Assembly (NCBI GenBank): GCA_026707585.1
Contig: JAPOWQ010000041.1
Span: 91,154-155,153 of the forward strand
Reading direction: 5' to 3'
Origin: Chloroflexota bacterium
Lineage (GTDB): Bacteria > Chloroflexota > UBA11872
Length of the DNA: 64,000 nucleotides
In this document: piece after piece, positions 1-9,086 of the stretch
How positions within the stretch are numbered: position 1 is the stretch's first letter
Layout: every line of letters starts with the position of its first letter
Program-made: the position numbers and the translations under genes
Notes under the pieces: generated by a model
Told to the model about the DNA's origin: nothing
The model's input: the letters and a program-made list of their open reading frames with translations, nothing else
The model's database searches: none

Positions 1-324
1 CATGTGCATGCGCACATCGACGCGCTGGGCGAGACGCTACGGCAGGGACTACAGGCCGTCTTCGACCGGCATGACGTCGGCGCGCTGGTCTACGGCGAAA
101 CCTCGTACTTCCACATCAGTCTGAGCGGCCAGCCGGCCAGGAGCGGCGTCGGCGGGGCCGCCGGCGACGCGCTGGGCCAGGCTCTGATCAACGAGGGCGT
201 GCACCTTATCTCCGGCGGCGGGTTTACCAGCGCGACGCACACTGAAGCCGACATCGAGCAGACGGTGGCGGCCTTCGACGCGGCCATCGGAGCCGTGGTC
301 GCCGAAGGCTTGTTCGGCGACTGA
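1..324 (+). CDS. Class III aminotransferase, C-terminal fragment (glutamate-1-semialdehyde aminomutase-like)
   Basis: Only the last 107 or so codons are in the window; the gene starts upstream of base 1 and the frame is open from the edge. The visible part matches the small C-terminal domain of PLP-dependent class III aminotransferases: a strand around YGETSYFHISL, then a GVHLISGGGFTSATHTEADIEQTV segment that resembles the end of glutamate-1-semialdehyde 2,1-aminomutase and its many catabolic relatives. The PLP lysine and the cofactor motifs lie outside the window, so substrate cannot be judged. A RidA-family gene follows 22 nt after the stop, a common pairing because RidA proteins clear reactive enamine/imine intermediates made by PLP enzymes. 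Confidence 0.75.
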   Translation, partial: HVHAHIDALGETLRQGLQAVFDRHDVGALVYGETSYFHISLSGQPARSGVGGAAGDALGQALINEGVHLISGGGFTSATHTEADIEQTVAAFDAAIGAVVAEGLFGD

Positions 325-346
325 GCCTGAAAGGGAACCCTGACGC

Positions 347-808
347 ATGAAGATCGAAGGCAAGCTGGCGGATCTGGGGATCGAGCTTCCGGCTCCGAGC
401 ATTCCGCCGACGGCGCCGCTGAAGCCGTGGAACATCAGCGGCAACCTTGTGTACCTGTCGGGGGCGGGGCCGGTGGACGCCTCGGGCGCGACGCCGATCG
501 GGAAAGTCGGGCGCGATTTCGACACCGCCCAGGCCGCCGAGTTCGCCCGCTCGATCGCGGTCGCCCATCTCGGCGCGCTCAAGGACGCGCTCGGCGACCT
601 GGACCGCGTGCTACAGGTCGTCAAGGTGCTCGGCATGGTGAACTGCACCGACGACTACACCGACCAGCCGGCCGTAATCAACGGCTATTCGGAGCTGTTC
701 GTGGAGCTCTGGGGCGAAAACGGTCGCCACGCCCGCTCGGCCGTTGGCATGGCGCAACTCCCCGGCGGCATGCCGGTCGAAATCGAGGCGATCCTCGAGT
801 TCATGTAG
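347..808 (+). CDS. RidA family protein (YjgF/YER057c/UK114)
   Basis: A 153-residue protein of the RidA superfamily, small trimeric cytosolic proteins, some of which hydrolyse enamine/imine intermediates released by PLP enzymes. The family pattern is clear: the early segment NLVYLSGAGPVD, a middle helix with LGDLDRVLQVVKVLGMVNCTDDY, and the C-terminal signature HARSAVGMAQLPGGMPVEIEA. The ARSAVG arginine and the late VEIEA glutamate sit where RidA proteins carry their substrate-binding pair, so it could be active. The layout resembles the longer (about 150 aa) RidA subfamilies rather than the 128-aa archetype, and imine deaminase activity is not proven for those. It probably forms a unit with the preceding aminotransferase. 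Confidence 0.85.
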   Translation: MKIEGKLADLGIELPAPSIPPTAPLKPWNISGNLVYLSGAGPVDASGATPIGKVGRDFDTAQAAEFARSIAVAHLGALKDALGDLDRVLQVVKVLGMVNCTDDYTDQPAVINGYSELFVELWGENGRHARSAVGMAQLPGGMPVEIEAILEFM

Positions 809-851
809 AGCCTGACGCCCGCGGCTCGAGGTTGAGAGGCTGGTCGGGCGG

Positions 852-1484
852 CTAGCGAGGGCCGCGCGTGAACGCGTCGTCACGGGCCCAGTCCACCGGC
901 ACTTCTGCTGGTAGTTGCGAGCGTCCGCGGCGCAAGTTCGGCACCGGCACCAGCACGTAACCGTTGTCGACGCCGAACTCCAGGATGCGCTTGGTCAGTT
1001 CCACGTCGCGCGCGCAGTAGTCGATAACCCGCCGGCGATCATCCGGCCGCCCGGTGCGCCACAGATGCACCGCCTCGGTCCCATCGCTCAACGACTTGGC
1101 CTCGCCGAACATCGCGCCGGCGATGTCCTGTAGCCGCATGCCCTTGCGACGGCCCGTCACCGACTGCAATTCCAGCAGCACGTCGAACGACCGCTCGCGC
1201 AGCACCGACACGTCGCCGTAGGCCGACAACACCGTGAGATCGAAGCGCCGCGAGTTAAACCCGACCACGCGGGGATGCGATGCCAGGTAGTCAATCAGGT
1301 CCTGCGCGTCCGGCTCCTGCCAGACGTGCTGCCGGCCGTGTTCGTCGATCGTGACCCCCACGGCCAGCCCAAAGTCCCTGATATTCCGCCAGCCGCCCCG
1401 CACCTCATGGCTCAGATACAGCGTCTCCAGGTCAAAGACCACATAGCGGCCGTCGGGCGAAGACTGATCGGGTCGGCTGGGCAT
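852..1484 (-). CDS. Predicted DEDD-family 3'-5' exonuclease (RNase H-like fold)
   Basis: A 210-residue protein with the three exonuclease motifs of the DEDD superfamily. The first is VVFDLET with Asp and Glu near residues 18-20; the second is VVGFNSRRFDLTVL with Asp near residue 83; the last is YCARDVELT with Tyr and Asp four apart near residue 160, the DEDDy arrangement. It resembles the stand-alone 'predicted PolB exonuclease-like' and YprB-type ribonuclease H-like proteins. No polymerase or other domain is attached. Its nucleic-acid substrate cannot be told from sequence. It is transcribed away from the T-box operon, with about 170 bases between its start and the T-box leader. Confidence 0.75.
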   Translation of the reverse strand: MPSRPDQSSPDGRYVVFDLETLYLSHEVRGGWRNIRDFGLAVGVTIDEHGRQHVWQEPDAQDLIDYLASHPRVVGFNSRRFDLTVLSAYGDVSVLRERSFDVLLELQSVTGRRKGMRLQDIAGAMFGEAKSLSDGTEAVHLWRTGRPDDRRRVIDYCARDVELTKRILEFGVDNGYVLVPVPNLRRGRSQLPAEVPVDWARDDAFTRGPR

Positions 1485-1566
1485 CGCGCATTATGCGCAG
1501 GCGGCCGCGGCTACGCGCCAATCGCCGTCGGCATACAGGAAAACCCGAACCTGGAATTCCCTTGCC

Positions 1567-1593
1567 GCAACCGTGGTCCGTTGTTACGGTTGC
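1567..1593. promoter_or_regulatory. 8-bp inverted repeat upstream of the T-box (possible operator)
   Basis: GCAACCGT at 1567-1574 is repeated as its exact reverse complement ACGGTTGC at 1586-1593, with an 11-nt spacer. It lies between the divergent exonuclease start (1484) and the T-box leader, where a promoter for the ilv operon is expected. It could be a regulator binding site or a hairpin; no factor is recognised. Confidence 0.3.
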
Positions 1594-1649
1594 CGTGTGC
1601 GCATTGCGCGCTCGGTCAGTCACGCCTGTCGCGACTCCGAGGCACAATG

Positions 1650-1900
1650 CTCTCGACGCAAAGGCGTTGACGGGGAGGAGTAGGCCTCCCGAGAACCCCG
1701 AGCGAGCCGGAAATGGTGTGAGCCGGCGGGTTCTCGCAGCCGAAGGTCGCCCCCGAGCCGACCGGTTGAAGGAAGTTTCTGGTAGGCCGGTCCGGTGCCG
1801 GCCGTAATCGGGTAACGAAGCGGTTCGGCCAACCGGCCGGGCAAGCGGGGTGGTACCGCGGGTTACAGCCCGTCCCTGTGAGGGACGGGTTTTTTGTTGC
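1650..1900 (+). ncRNA. T-box leader riboswitch of the ilv-leu operon
   Basis: The near-invariant T-box sequence GGGGTGGTACCGCGG lies at about 1847-1861, directly before a terminator hairpin. Upstream are features of Stem I: the GGGAGGAGTAGG bulge region near 1673-1684 and the distal GAGCCGGAAATGGTGTGAGC region near 1702-1724. T-boxes bind uncharged tRNA and switch from terminator to antiterminator. The usual position of the specifier codon suggests GTC (Val) at 1746-1748, just before GCCCCCGAGCC, but I cannot fold the RNA here and Ile or Leu are possible. It controls ilvB and the genes behind it, so charging of a branched-chain tRNA would set expression of the operon. Confidence 0.88.
1869..1895 (+). 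terminator. Intrinsic terminator of the T-box leader
   Basis: CCCGTCCC at 1869-1876 pairs with GGGACGGG at 1882-1889 around a 5-nt loop, followed by six T at 1890-1895. It is the terminator half of the T-box switch; the T-box sequence just upstream would pair with its 5' arm to form the antiterminator. Confidence 0.9.
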
Positions 1901-2084
1901 CGGAGAGCCGGCCGACGCGAAGGATACGGAGCGATGAGACGCAACACGCACAGGCGTGAGGTTGCGCGCGCTCAGGCTTACGCGGTCGCGGTACCCGACG
2001 GAGACGCCGCCTAGCCGCCGTCTCCGCGTTTCCACGGCAGATACGACGACACCTTCTTCCACGACTCTTCAGGAGACCCACGAC

Positions 2085-3815
2085 ATGTCCGCGACCAACG
2101 GCCAATCCACCAACGGTTCCACCGCCGCGCCCAAGACACCGCGTACCGGCGGCGAGGTGGTGTGCGACGCCATGCTCGCCGCGGGCGTGGACGTCATCTT
2201 CGGGATGCCCGGCGGGGCCTCGCTGCCGTTCTACGACTCCCTCTACCACTACCAGGACCGCATCCGCCACGTGCTGATCAGGCACGAGCAGGCCGCCGGC
2301 TTCGCCGCCAACGGCTACGCGCGGGCCACCGGGAAGGTCGGCGTGGCTACCAGCACCTCCGGGCCCGGCGCCACCAACATGGTCACCTGCATGGCCAACG
2401 ACATCATGGATTCGGTCGGTGTGGTCTACATCACCGGCCAGGTGGCCCGTCCGGCCATCGGCTCCGACGCCTTCCAGGAAGCCGACGTCACCGGCATTTC
2501 CATCCCTATCACCAAGCACAGCTACCTGGTGATGGACGTGGACGACTTGCCGCGCGTGATGTCGGAAGCCTTCCACCTGGCCTCCACCGGCCGCCCGGGT
2601 CCGGTCCACGTGGACATTCCCAAGGACGTATTCCTGGAAACTACCACCGAGACAGCGCCGGATCAGGTGAACCTGCGCGGCTACCGGCCGTCCAAGGTCG
2701 GCAACGCGCGCATGGTCCGCAAGGCGGCCGAGGTCATCAACGCGTCCGAGCGCCCAATCATCATGGCCGGCCACGGCATCGACATCTCCGGCGCCGCCGA
2801 GGAGCTGTTGCAGCTGGCCACGCGCGGCAGCATCCCCGTCGTCAGCACGCTGCACGGCGTGGGCACATTCCCCGAGACCCATCCGCTCTCCTTCGGAATG
2901 CTGGGCATGCACGGCCTGGCCTACGCGAACTTCTCGATGCGCCAGACCGACTGCATCATCGGCCTGGGCACCCGCTTCGACGACCGGGCCGTGGGCAAGG
3001 AGGACGAGTTCGGGCCGGGCGCCAAGGTCGTGCACATCGACATCGACCCGGCCGAGATCGGCAAGGTCCTGGAGACCGACGTGCCGATCGTCGGCGACCT
3101 GAAACTCACCCTGCAGAAACTGTTGCCCCTGATCGAATCGCGCGACCGTACGCCCTGGCTGGACCAGATGAACGGCTGGCGGCGCGACCACCCCTCCCTC
3201 AAGATTCCCGACAGCCCCGACTCCGTGCTGCCGCAGGAAGTCGTGCGGGCGATCTACGACATCTCGGGCGGCGAAGCGCGCGTCATCGCCGACGTGGGCC
3301 AGAACCAGATGTGGGCATCGCAGCACTTCTGGTACGAGCGCCCGCGCATGTTCTTCAGCGCCGGCGGACTGGGGCCGATGGGCTATGCCCTGCCGGCCGC
3401 CATGGGCGTCAAGCTGGCGGACGAGTCGCAAGACGTCTGGTGCGTCACCGGCGACGGCGGCTTGCTGATCAACATCCAGGAGTTCAACACGCTGGCGGCC
3501 GAGGGCATCAACGTAAAGGTCGCGGTGCTCAACAACGCGCACCTGGGCATGATCCGCCAGTGGCAGGAGTTCTTCTACGAAGGCCGCTACATGGGCGCGT
3601 TCCTGGACAACCCGGACTTCGCCAAGGTCGCCCAGGCGTTCGGACTGCACGGCGTGGGCACGAGTTCGCGTGACGAAATGAAGGACGCCATCGCCATGGC
3701 CCACGAGTACGACGGTCCGGTCGTGCTGGACCTGCACGTGGACCGGGTGGAGAACGTCTACCCGATGATCGTGCCGGGCACCGGCGTCAACAGCGTGATC
3801 GAGGACCCGCGATGA
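2085..3815 (+). CDS. ilvB: Acetolactate synthase, large (catalytic) subunit
   Basis: A 576-residue ThDP enzyme that condenses two pyruvates to acetolactate, or pyruvate with 2-oxobutyrate, in valine, leucine and isoleucine synthesis. The catalytic glutamate is in RHEQAAGFAANGYARA (Glu68). The ThDP/Mg motif begins GDGGLLIN at about residue 456 and runs to the paired Asn of VAVLNN. The start ATG at 2085 is chosen because AGGAG stands at 2071-2075; an earlier in-frame ATG at 1956 would add 43 residues unlike the family. It follows the T-box terminator by about 190 nt and overlaps ilvN by 4 nt (ATGA), so translation of the two subunits is coupled. Confidence 0.96.
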   Translation: MSATNGQSTNGSTAAPKTPRTGGEVVCDAMLAAGVDVIFGMPGGASLPFYDSLYHYQDRIRHVLIRHEQAAGFAANGYARATGKVGVATSTSGPGATNMVTCMANDIMDSVGVVYITGQVARPAIGSDAFQEADVTGISIPITKHSYLVMDVDDLPRVMSEAFHLASTGRPGPVHVDIPKDVFLETTTETAPDQVNLRGYRPSKVGNARMVRKAAEVINASERPIIMAGHGIDISGAAEELLQLATRGSIPVVSTLHGVGTFPETHPLSFGMLGMHGLAYANFSMRQTDCIIGLGTRFDDRAVGKEDEFGPGAKVVHIDIDPAEIGKVLETDVPIVGDLKLTLQKLLPLIESRDRTPWLDQMNGWRRDHPSLKIPDSPDSVLPQEVVRAIYDISGGEARVIADVGQNQMWASQHFWYERPRMFFSAGGLGPMGYALPAAMGVKLADESQDVWCVTGDGGLLINIQEFNTLAAEGINVKVAVLNNAHLGMIRQWQEFFYEGRYMGAFLDNPDFAKVAQAFGLHGVGTSSRDEMKDAIAMAHEYDGPVVLDLHVDRVENVYPMIVPGTGVNSVIEDPR

Positions 3816-4330
3816 ACGGGACCGAAACCCACACGCTGGTCGCCACCGTGGCCGACCATCCGGGTGTCCTGACCCGCGTGGCCAGCCTCTTTCGTCGGCG
3901 CGGCTTCAACATCGCCAGCCTGGCCGTTGGGCACTCCGAGGAGCCGGGTTACTCGCGCATGACGATCGCCGTCGAAGGCTCGGCGGAAGAAGTCAAGCAG
4001 TGCGAGAAGCAGCTCTATAAGCTGGTCGAGGTCGTCTCGGTCCGGAATCTGACCGGCGCTCCCGCCGTCAGTCGCGAACTCGCCATGATCAAGGTGCGCG
4101 TCAGGGCCACCGAGCGGCCGGGTCTGGCCGAGATCACCGATATCTTCCGCGGCGAGATCGTGGACGTGAGCAAGACCTCCATGATCGTGCAAATGACCGG
4201 CGCTCAGTCCAAGATCGACCGGTTTCTGGACGTGATTACCGAGTATCCGATCGAGGAAATCTCCCGAACCGGCGTGATCGCCATCGCGCGCGACGACGTC
4301 GGCCCCCGGAATGGACGTGCGCGTGGATAG
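3812..4330 (+). CDS. ilvN: Acetolactate synthase, small (regulatory) subunit
   Basis: A 172-residue protein with an N-terminal ACT domain: [20 protein letters not shown] followed by [12 protein letters not shown]. The C-terminal half is the usual ALS_ss domain, with [22 protein letters not shown] and a late [14 protein letters not shown]. Length and order match full-length IlvH/IlvN proteins, which activate the catalytic subunit and give feedback inhibition by valine. The start overlaps the ilvB stop (ATGA) and the 3' end overlaps the ilvC start by 20 nt, an unusually deep overlap that suggests tight coupling. Confidence 0.95.
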   Translation: MNGTETHTLVATVADHPGVLTRVASLFRRRGFNIASLAVGHSEEPGYSRMTIAVEGSAEEVKQCEKQLYKLVEVVSVRNLTGAPAVSRELAMIKVRVRATERPGLAEITDIFRGEIVDVSKTSMIVQMTGAQSKIDRFLDVITEYPIEEISRTGVIAIARDDVGPRNGRARG

Positions 4331-5327
4331 CAAGGTTCTCTACGAGGCCGACATCACGGCCGACGAGTTGCAGGGCAAGCGGGTCGCGGTCCTGGGCTAC
4401 GGCAGCCAGGGTCACGCGCACGCGCTGAACCTGCGCGACTCCGACGCCGACGTGGTCGTCGGCCTTCGCCCGGGCAGCCCCTCGCGCGCCCGCGCCGAGT
4501 CGGAGGACCTGCTGGTCCTCGACGTATCCGAAGCCGTGGACGCGTCCGAAGCCGTGATGCTGGCGCTGCCGGACCAGGATCAGCCGCAGGTCTACGAGGA
4601 GCAGATCGTGCCAGTCCTGCGCCCCGGTCACATGATTCTGTTTGCGCACGGATTCAACATCCACTACGGACAGATCAATCCGCCCGCCGAGGTGGACGTG
4701 GCCATGGTGGCGCCCAAGGGTCCGGGGCACGTCCTGCGCGACTTGTTCGTCGAGGGCGTAGGGGTTCCGGGCCTGGTGGCGATCCACCAGGACGCCACCG
4801 GCCGCGCGCGTGACGTGGCGCTGTCCTACGCCAAGAGCATCGGCTGCGCCAAGGCCGGCCTGATTGAAACCACCTTCAAGGACGAGACCGAAACCGACCT
4901 GTTCGGCGAACAGGCCGTGTTGTGCGGCGGCACCACCGCGCTCATCAAGACTGCCTTCGAGACCCTGGTGGACGCCGGGTACGACCCGCGCCTCGCCTAC
5001 TTCGAGTGCCTGCACGAGCTCAAGCTGATCGTCGACCTCATCTACCAGGGTGGGATCAGCTACATGCGCTACTCGATCAGCGACACGGCCGAGTTCGGCG
5101 ACCTGGTCTCGGGTCCGCGCGTGGTCGACGACAACTCGCGGAAAGCCATGCAGGGCATCCTGGAGGATGTCCAGAACGGCGAGTTCGCGCGCCGCTGGAT
5201 TCTCGAGAACCAGGCCGGGCGTCCCGCGTATAATGCGCTTCGGAACCGCGACCTCGAACACCCGGTTGAAGTGGTGGGCCGCGAGCTCCGCAGCATGATG
5301 GACTGGCTCCCCAAGACGCGCGAATGA
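4311..5327 (+). CDS. ilvC: Ketol-acid reductoisomerase (class I)
   Basis: A 338-residue class I enzyme that isomerises and reduces acetolactate or acetohydroxybutyrate with NAD(P)H and two Mg ions. Visible parts are the Rossmann motif [13 protein letters not shown], the catalytic lysine in VAPKGPGH, the metal ligands in [17 protein letters not shown] and ECLHELKLI, and the C-terminal knotted domain with ISDTAEFGD. Residues in the cofactor loop ([16 protein letters not shown]) contain Arg and Ser, as in NADPH-preferring enzymes. The start lies 20 nt inside ilvN; internal GTG codons at 4317 and 4323 are alternatives. A 147-nt gap with hairpins separates it from leuA. Confidence 0.96.
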   Translation: MDVRVDSKVLYEADITADELQGKRVAVLGYGSQGHAHALNLRDSDADVVVGLRPGSPSRARAESEDLLVLDVSEAVDASEAVMLALPDQDQPQVYEEQIVPVLRPGHMILFAHGFNIHYGQINPPAEVDVAMVAPKGPGHVLRDLFVEGVGVPGLVAIHQDATGRARDVALSYAKSIGCAKAGLIETTFKDETETDLFGEQAVLCGGTTALIKTAFETLVDAGYDPRLAYFECLHELKLIVDLIYQGGISYMRYSISDTAEFGDLVSGPRVVDDNSRKAMQGILEDVQNGEFARRWILENQAGRPAYNALRNRDLEHPVEVVGRELRSMMDWLPKTRE

Positions 5328-5348
5328 ACGGCAGGTAACGCACGACCG

Positions 5349-5402
5349 ATGCGCATTTCCCTGGTGACATTCCGGCTCGCGCTTCCCGGCCCCTCCCACT
5401 AG
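5349..5402 (+). CDS. Possible 17-residue leader peptide upstream of leuA
   Basis: A short reading frame, MRISLVTFRLALPGPSH then stop, lies in the gap between ilvC and leuA. Five of its first twelve residues are Ile, Leu or Val, and its stop codon falls in the loop and descending arm of a hairpin (5390-5410). This is the geometry of an amino-acid attenuator, in which stalling at branched-chain codons changes RNA folding before leuA. I see no strong ribosome-binding site and the Leu codons are not consecutive, so it may be chance. Confidence 0.25.
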   Translation: MRISLVTFRLALPGPSH

Positions 5403-5446
5403 CGGAGGGGAATCCCGGGATATCCCGCGGCCGCATCCGCGGCCGC
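5390..5446 (+). promoter_or_regulatory. Two hairpins between ilvC and leuA
   Basis: The first hairpin pairs CCCCTCC at 5390-5396 with GGAGGGG at 5404-5410 (7-nt loop). The second is a perfect 8-bp stem, GCGGCCGC at 5427-5434 and again at 5439-5446, with an ATCC loop. Neither is followed by a T tract. They may be attenuation, pausing or RNA-processing sites between ilvC and leuA. Confidence 0.4.
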
Positions 5447-5474
5447 CCATGACCTAGCTGAGGAAGCTGTCACC

Positions 5475-7052
5475 ATGCGGAACGTCCGCATCTTCGACAC
5501 CACCCTGCGCGACGGCGAGCAAGCTGCCGGCGGCGCGCTGACCATCGACGAGAAGCTGGAAATCGGGCGTCAATTGGCCCGATTGAATGTTGACGTCATC
5601 GAGGCCGGGTTTCCGTTCACCTCGCCCGGCGACTTCAGGGCCGTCGACCTGCTGGCCCGCGAACTTCGCAACGTCGAAGTCGCCGGGCTGAGCGGTTTCA
5701 AGCGCGAGCAGATCGACACGACCTGGGACGCGCTGAAAGCCGCCGCGCGGCCCCTGCTGCACATCGTCATCTCCACCAGCGACATCCACCTGCAACATCA
5801 GCTGCATGAGCGTCGCGAGGTCGTGCTGGACCTGACGCGCGACTCCGTGGGCCACGCGCGCACCCTGACCGATCACATCGAATTTTCGGCCATGGACGCC
5901 ACCCGGTCCGACTTGGATTTCGTGAGCGAAGTCTTCAGTGCCGCCATCGAATCGGGTGCCACGGTCGTGAACTTCCCCGACACGGTCGGCTACGCCCAGC
6001 CCGCCGAGTTCGCGGAAATGGTCAGGTACGTCATGGACCAGACGCGCGGCATCGAGGATGTCGTGCTGTCCGTCCACTGCCACGACGACCTGGGCCAGGC
6101 CGTGGCCAACTCGCTGGCGGCCGTCAAGGAAGGCGCGGCACAGGTCGAATGCACGATCAACGGCGTGGGCGAGCGCGCCGGCAACGCCTCGCTGGAAGAA
6201 ATCGTAATGGCGCTGCGCACCCGCGGCGACTACTTCGAGGCCGACACGCGACTGGTCAGTACCGAACTGGCGCGCAGCAGCCGCCTGGTGTCCAACTACA
6301 TGGGGATGGTAGTACCGCCCAACAAGGCCGTCATCGGCGCCAACGCCTTTGCGCATGCGTCCGGCCTGCACCAGGACGGGATGCTGAAGGAACGCACCAC
6401 CTACGAAATCATGGATCCGTCCGACGTCGGCTTGGACGAGAGCAGCATCGTCCTGGGCAAGACCTCGGGCCGCCACGCGTTCCGCGACCGCTTGAAGCGG
6501 ATGGGATACCGGCTGGCCGACGACGAGTTCCAGGCCGCCTTCCAGGCGTTCAAGGAAATTGCCGACCGCAAGAAGACGATCACGGATCGAGATCTCGAAG
6601 CGATCGTGCAGAACGAACAGCGCCGCGCGTTCCACCAGACGTTCGAGCTGCTGCACGTGCAGGTCAGCACCGGCACGGGCGCCATGCCGACCGCGACGGT
6701 GCAGTTGCGGTCGGATGACGGGGAGGAGCACGTTGATGCCGGTATCGGCACCGGTCCCGTGGATGCGATCTATCAGGCGATCAACCGCCTGGTGAAGGTG
6801 CCGAACCAGCTCACCGAGTTTTCGATCAACTCCGTGACCGAAGGCATCGACGCCATCGGCGAGGTGACGATCCGCATCGAGAGCAACGGCAAGACCTTCA
6901 GCGGGCACGGCGCCGACACCGACATCCTGGTCGCCAGCGCCCAGGCCTACGTCAACGCGTTGAACCGCCTGATGGCCGGACTCGGCAAGGGCTGGTCGAC
7001 GACTCCCGAGGCCACCTTGCTGGCCGACGCTTCGGGCGTTCCCGGAATCTAG
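5475..7052 (+). CDS. leuA: 2-isopropylmalate synthase
   Basis: A 525-residue enzyme that condenses acetyl-CoA with 2-oxoisovalerate, the first committed step to leucine. The TIM-barrel signature [14 protein letters not shown] is at residues 6-19, the metal-binding [13 protein letters not shown] and [13 protein letters not shown] motifs follow, and the C-terminal third (from about residue 390, [18 protein letters not shown]) is the LeuA allosteric dimer domain that binds leucine. Length is typical of the bacterial short LeuA type. It is followed by leuC after 8 nt, with GGAGG just before the leuC start. Confidence 0.95.
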   Translation: MRNVRIFDTTLRDGEQAAGGALTIDEKLEIGRQLARLNVDVIEAGFPFTSPGDFRAVDLLARELRNVEVAGLSGFKREQIDTTWDALKAAARPLLHIVISTSDIHLQHQLHERREVVLDLTRDSVGHARTLTDHIEFSAMDATRSDLDFVSEVFSAAIESGATVVNFPDTVGYAQPAEFAEMVRYVMDQTRGIEDVVLSVHCHDDLGQAVANSLAAVKEGAAQVECTINGVGERAGNASLEEIVMALRTRGDYFEADTRLVSTELARSSRLVSNYMGMVVPPNKAVIGANAFAHASGLHQDGMLKERTTYEIMDPSDVGLDESSIVLGKTSGRHAFRDRLKRMGYRLADDEFQAAFQAFKEIADRKKTITDRDLEAIVQNEQRRAFHQTFELLHVQVSTGTGAMPTATVQLRSDDGEEHVDAGIGTGPVDAIYQAINRLVKVPNQLTEFSINSVTEGIDAIGEVTIRIESNGKTFSGHGADTDILVASAQAYVNALNRLMAGLGKGWSTTPEATLLADASGVPGI

Positions 7053-7060
7053 GAGGCGAC

Positions 7061-8485
7061 ATGGGCCAAACGCTGCTCGACAAGGTCTGGGGCGCCCACA
7101 CGGTGCGCGAGTTGCCGAATGGGCAGACCCAGCTGTTCATCGGTCTCCACCTGGTGCACGAGGTCACCAGTCCGCAGGCGTTCCAGATGCTCGCGGAGCG
7201 CGGCCTGTCCGTGCGTTACCCCGGCCTCACCTTCGCCACCGTCGACCACATCATCCCCACGGACGGGTCAACCCGGCCCTACGTGGACGGGATGGCCGAG
7301 CAGATGTTCGTGGCGATCGAACAGAACATTGAGCGGACCGGAATCCCGTTCTTCGACCGCTCCACCGGCCGCCAGGGCATCGTGCACGTCATTGGGCCGG
7401 AACTCGGGCTGACCCAGCCGGGCATGACGATTGCCTGCGGCGACAGCCACACCAGCACCCACGGCGCCTTTGGGGCCATTGCCTTCGGCATCGGCACGTC
7501 GCAGGTGCGCGACGTGCTGGCCACCCAGACCATTTCCGTGGCCAAGCCTCAGTGCCGGCGCATCACGGTTAACGGGAAACTCGCCGACGGCGTGTTCGCC
7601 AAGGACGTGATCCTGGCCATCATCGGCCGGCTGGGCGTACAGGGCGGGGTCGGCTATGCCTACGAATACGCCGGCGACGTCTTCGACGCCATGTCCATGG
7701 ATGAGCGCATGACCGTCTGCAATATGTCCATCGAGGGCGGCGCGCGCGTGGGCTACGTCAACCCCGACGAGACCGCCTACGCCTACCTGCAAGGCCGCGA
7801 ATACGCCCCGAAAGGCGACGACTTCGACAGCGCCCGCCAGTGGTGGAGCGGCGTGGCATCGGACGCGGACGCCGCCTTCGACGACAAGGTCGACATCGAA
7901 GGCGAGTCCATCGCACCGATGGTCACCTGGGGCGTGAACCCGGGCCAGGTCCTGGGCGTGGACGAATTGATCCCATCGCCCGAGGCGGTGGAGGGGCTGG
8001 AACGCCGTTCCATCGAGGACGCGCTTGACCACATGAAGCTCACGCCGGGCGCGCCGATTGCCGGCACGCCGATCGACGTGGCTTTCGTCGGCTCCTGCAC
8101 CAACAGCCGCATCTCCGACCTGCGCGAAGCCGCGCGGGTCGCCGAGGGTGGTCAGGTGCCCGCACACGTGAAGGCACTGGTGGTCCCGGGGTCGCAGCAG
8201 GTGAAGGTAGAGGCCGAGGCCGAGGGCCTGGACGACATCTTCCGCTCCGCCGGGTTCGAATGGCGCGACGCCGGCTGTTCCATGTGCCTGGCCATGAACC
8301 CGGACAAGCTGGTCAACGACCAGGTTTGCGCCTCGTCCAGCAACCGCAACTTCAAGGGTCGCCAGGGCAGCCCCCTGGGCCGGACCCTGCTGATGAGCCC
8401 GGCCATGGTGGCCGCCGCCGCGGTGGCCGGCGAGGTGACCGACGTGCGCGCGCTGGCCGCGGGCAAAGGGGCGACCAATGTCTGA
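7061..8485 (+). CDS. leuC: 3-isopropylmalate dehydratase, large subunit
   Basis: A 474-residue aconitase-family subunit that isomerises 2- to 3-isopropylmalate. The three [4Fe-4S] cluster cysteines are visible as Cys346 (FVGSCTNSR), Cys406 and Cys409 ([12 protein letters not shown]). [22 protein letters not shown] is the family substrate-loop signature. The cluster and full length indicate an active subunit. It overlaps leuD by 8 nt. Since cimA is in the same operon, LeuCD probably also dehydrates citramalate to citraconate and rehydrates it for isoleucine synthesis. Confidence 0.95.
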   Translation: MGQTLLDKVWGAHTVRELPNGQTQLFIGLHLVHEVTSPQAFQMLAERGLSVRYPGLTFATVDHIIPTDGSTRPYVDGMAEQMFVAIEQNIERTGIPFFDRSTGRQGIVHVIGPELGLTQPGMTIACGDSHTSTHGAFGAIAFGIGTSQVRDVLATQTISVAKPQCRRITVNGKLADGVFAKDVILAIIGRLGVQGGVGYAYEYAGDVFDAMSMDERMTVCNMSIEGGARVGYVNPDETAYAYLQGREYAPKGDDFDSARQWWSGVASDADAAFDDKVDIEGESIAPMVTWGVNPGQVLGVDELIPSPEAVEGLERRSIEDALDHMKLTPGAPIAGTPIDVAFVGSCTNSRISDLREAARVAEGGQVPAHVKALVVPGSQQVKVEAEAEGLDDIFRSAGFEWRDAGCSMCLAMNPDKLVNDQVCASSSNRNFKGRQGSPLGRTLLMSPAMVAAAAVAGEVTDVRALAAGKGATNV

Positions 8486-9086
8486 CGACGGACGCATCAC
8501 CCACGTCGCCGGAACCGGCGTTCCCGTGCGCGGCAACGACATCGACACCGACCGGATCATTCCCGCCCGCTACCTGCGCGAGATCACCTTCGAGACGCTC
8601 GGTCCCCACGCCTTCGAGGACGACCGCAAGCAACTCAACGGCAAGCACCCGTTCGACGACGCCCGCTTTACCGGCGCCAGCGTCCTGGTGGTCAACCGCA
8701 ACTTCGGTTCGGGCTCCAGCCGCGAGCACGCGCCGCAGGCGCTCATGCGTCGCGGCATCAAGGCCATCGTCGGCGAGAGCTTTGCCGAGATCTTCTTCGG
8801 CAACTGCACCACCATCGGCATTCCCTGCCTGACCCTGCCCGCCACCCAGATCGAGTCGCTCCAGAGCCTGATCGAGGAAGCGCCCGAGACGGCGCTTCAG
8901 ATCGACGTTGGCAGCGGAGCGATCACGGCCGGGCAGGCCACCTACCAGGCCGAGCTACCAGCCTCGGTCCGGGAGGCCTTTGTCAGCGGGGAGTGGGATG
9001 CGCTCTCGTCACTTCTCGAATCCGACGACGCAATCGCCGCCGTCCACGACCGCCTGCCCTACATCAGCGGCTGGCCCGCTCGGTGA
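8478..9086 (+). CDS. leuD: 3-isopropylmalate dehydratase, small subunit
   Basis: A 202-residue LeuD, the swivelling domain partner of LeuC. The family signatures are [17 protein letters not shown] near residue 15 and [19 protein letters not shown] near residue 70, the loop that binds the substrate carboxylates. It is of the longer LeuD type (about 200 aa) found in many bacteria rather than the 160-aa archaeal type. Its start overlaps leuC by 8 nt and its stop TGA overlaps the GTG start of leuB (GTGA). Confidence 0.95.
   Translation: MSDDGRITHVAGTGVPVRGNDIDTDRIIPARYLREITFETLGPHAFEDDRKQLNGKHPFDDARFTGASVLVVNRNFGSGSSREHAPQALMRRGIKAIVGESFAEIFFGNCTTIGIPCLTLPATQIESLQSLIEEAPETALQIDVGSGAITAGQATYQAELPASVREAFVSGEWDALSSLLESDDAIAAVHDRLPYISGWPAR

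Noticed and set aside
1863..3737. 624-codon minus-strand frame opposite ilvB
   Set aside because: It mirrors the codon phase of ilvB in a GC-rich genome, is low in complexity and matches no family I know.
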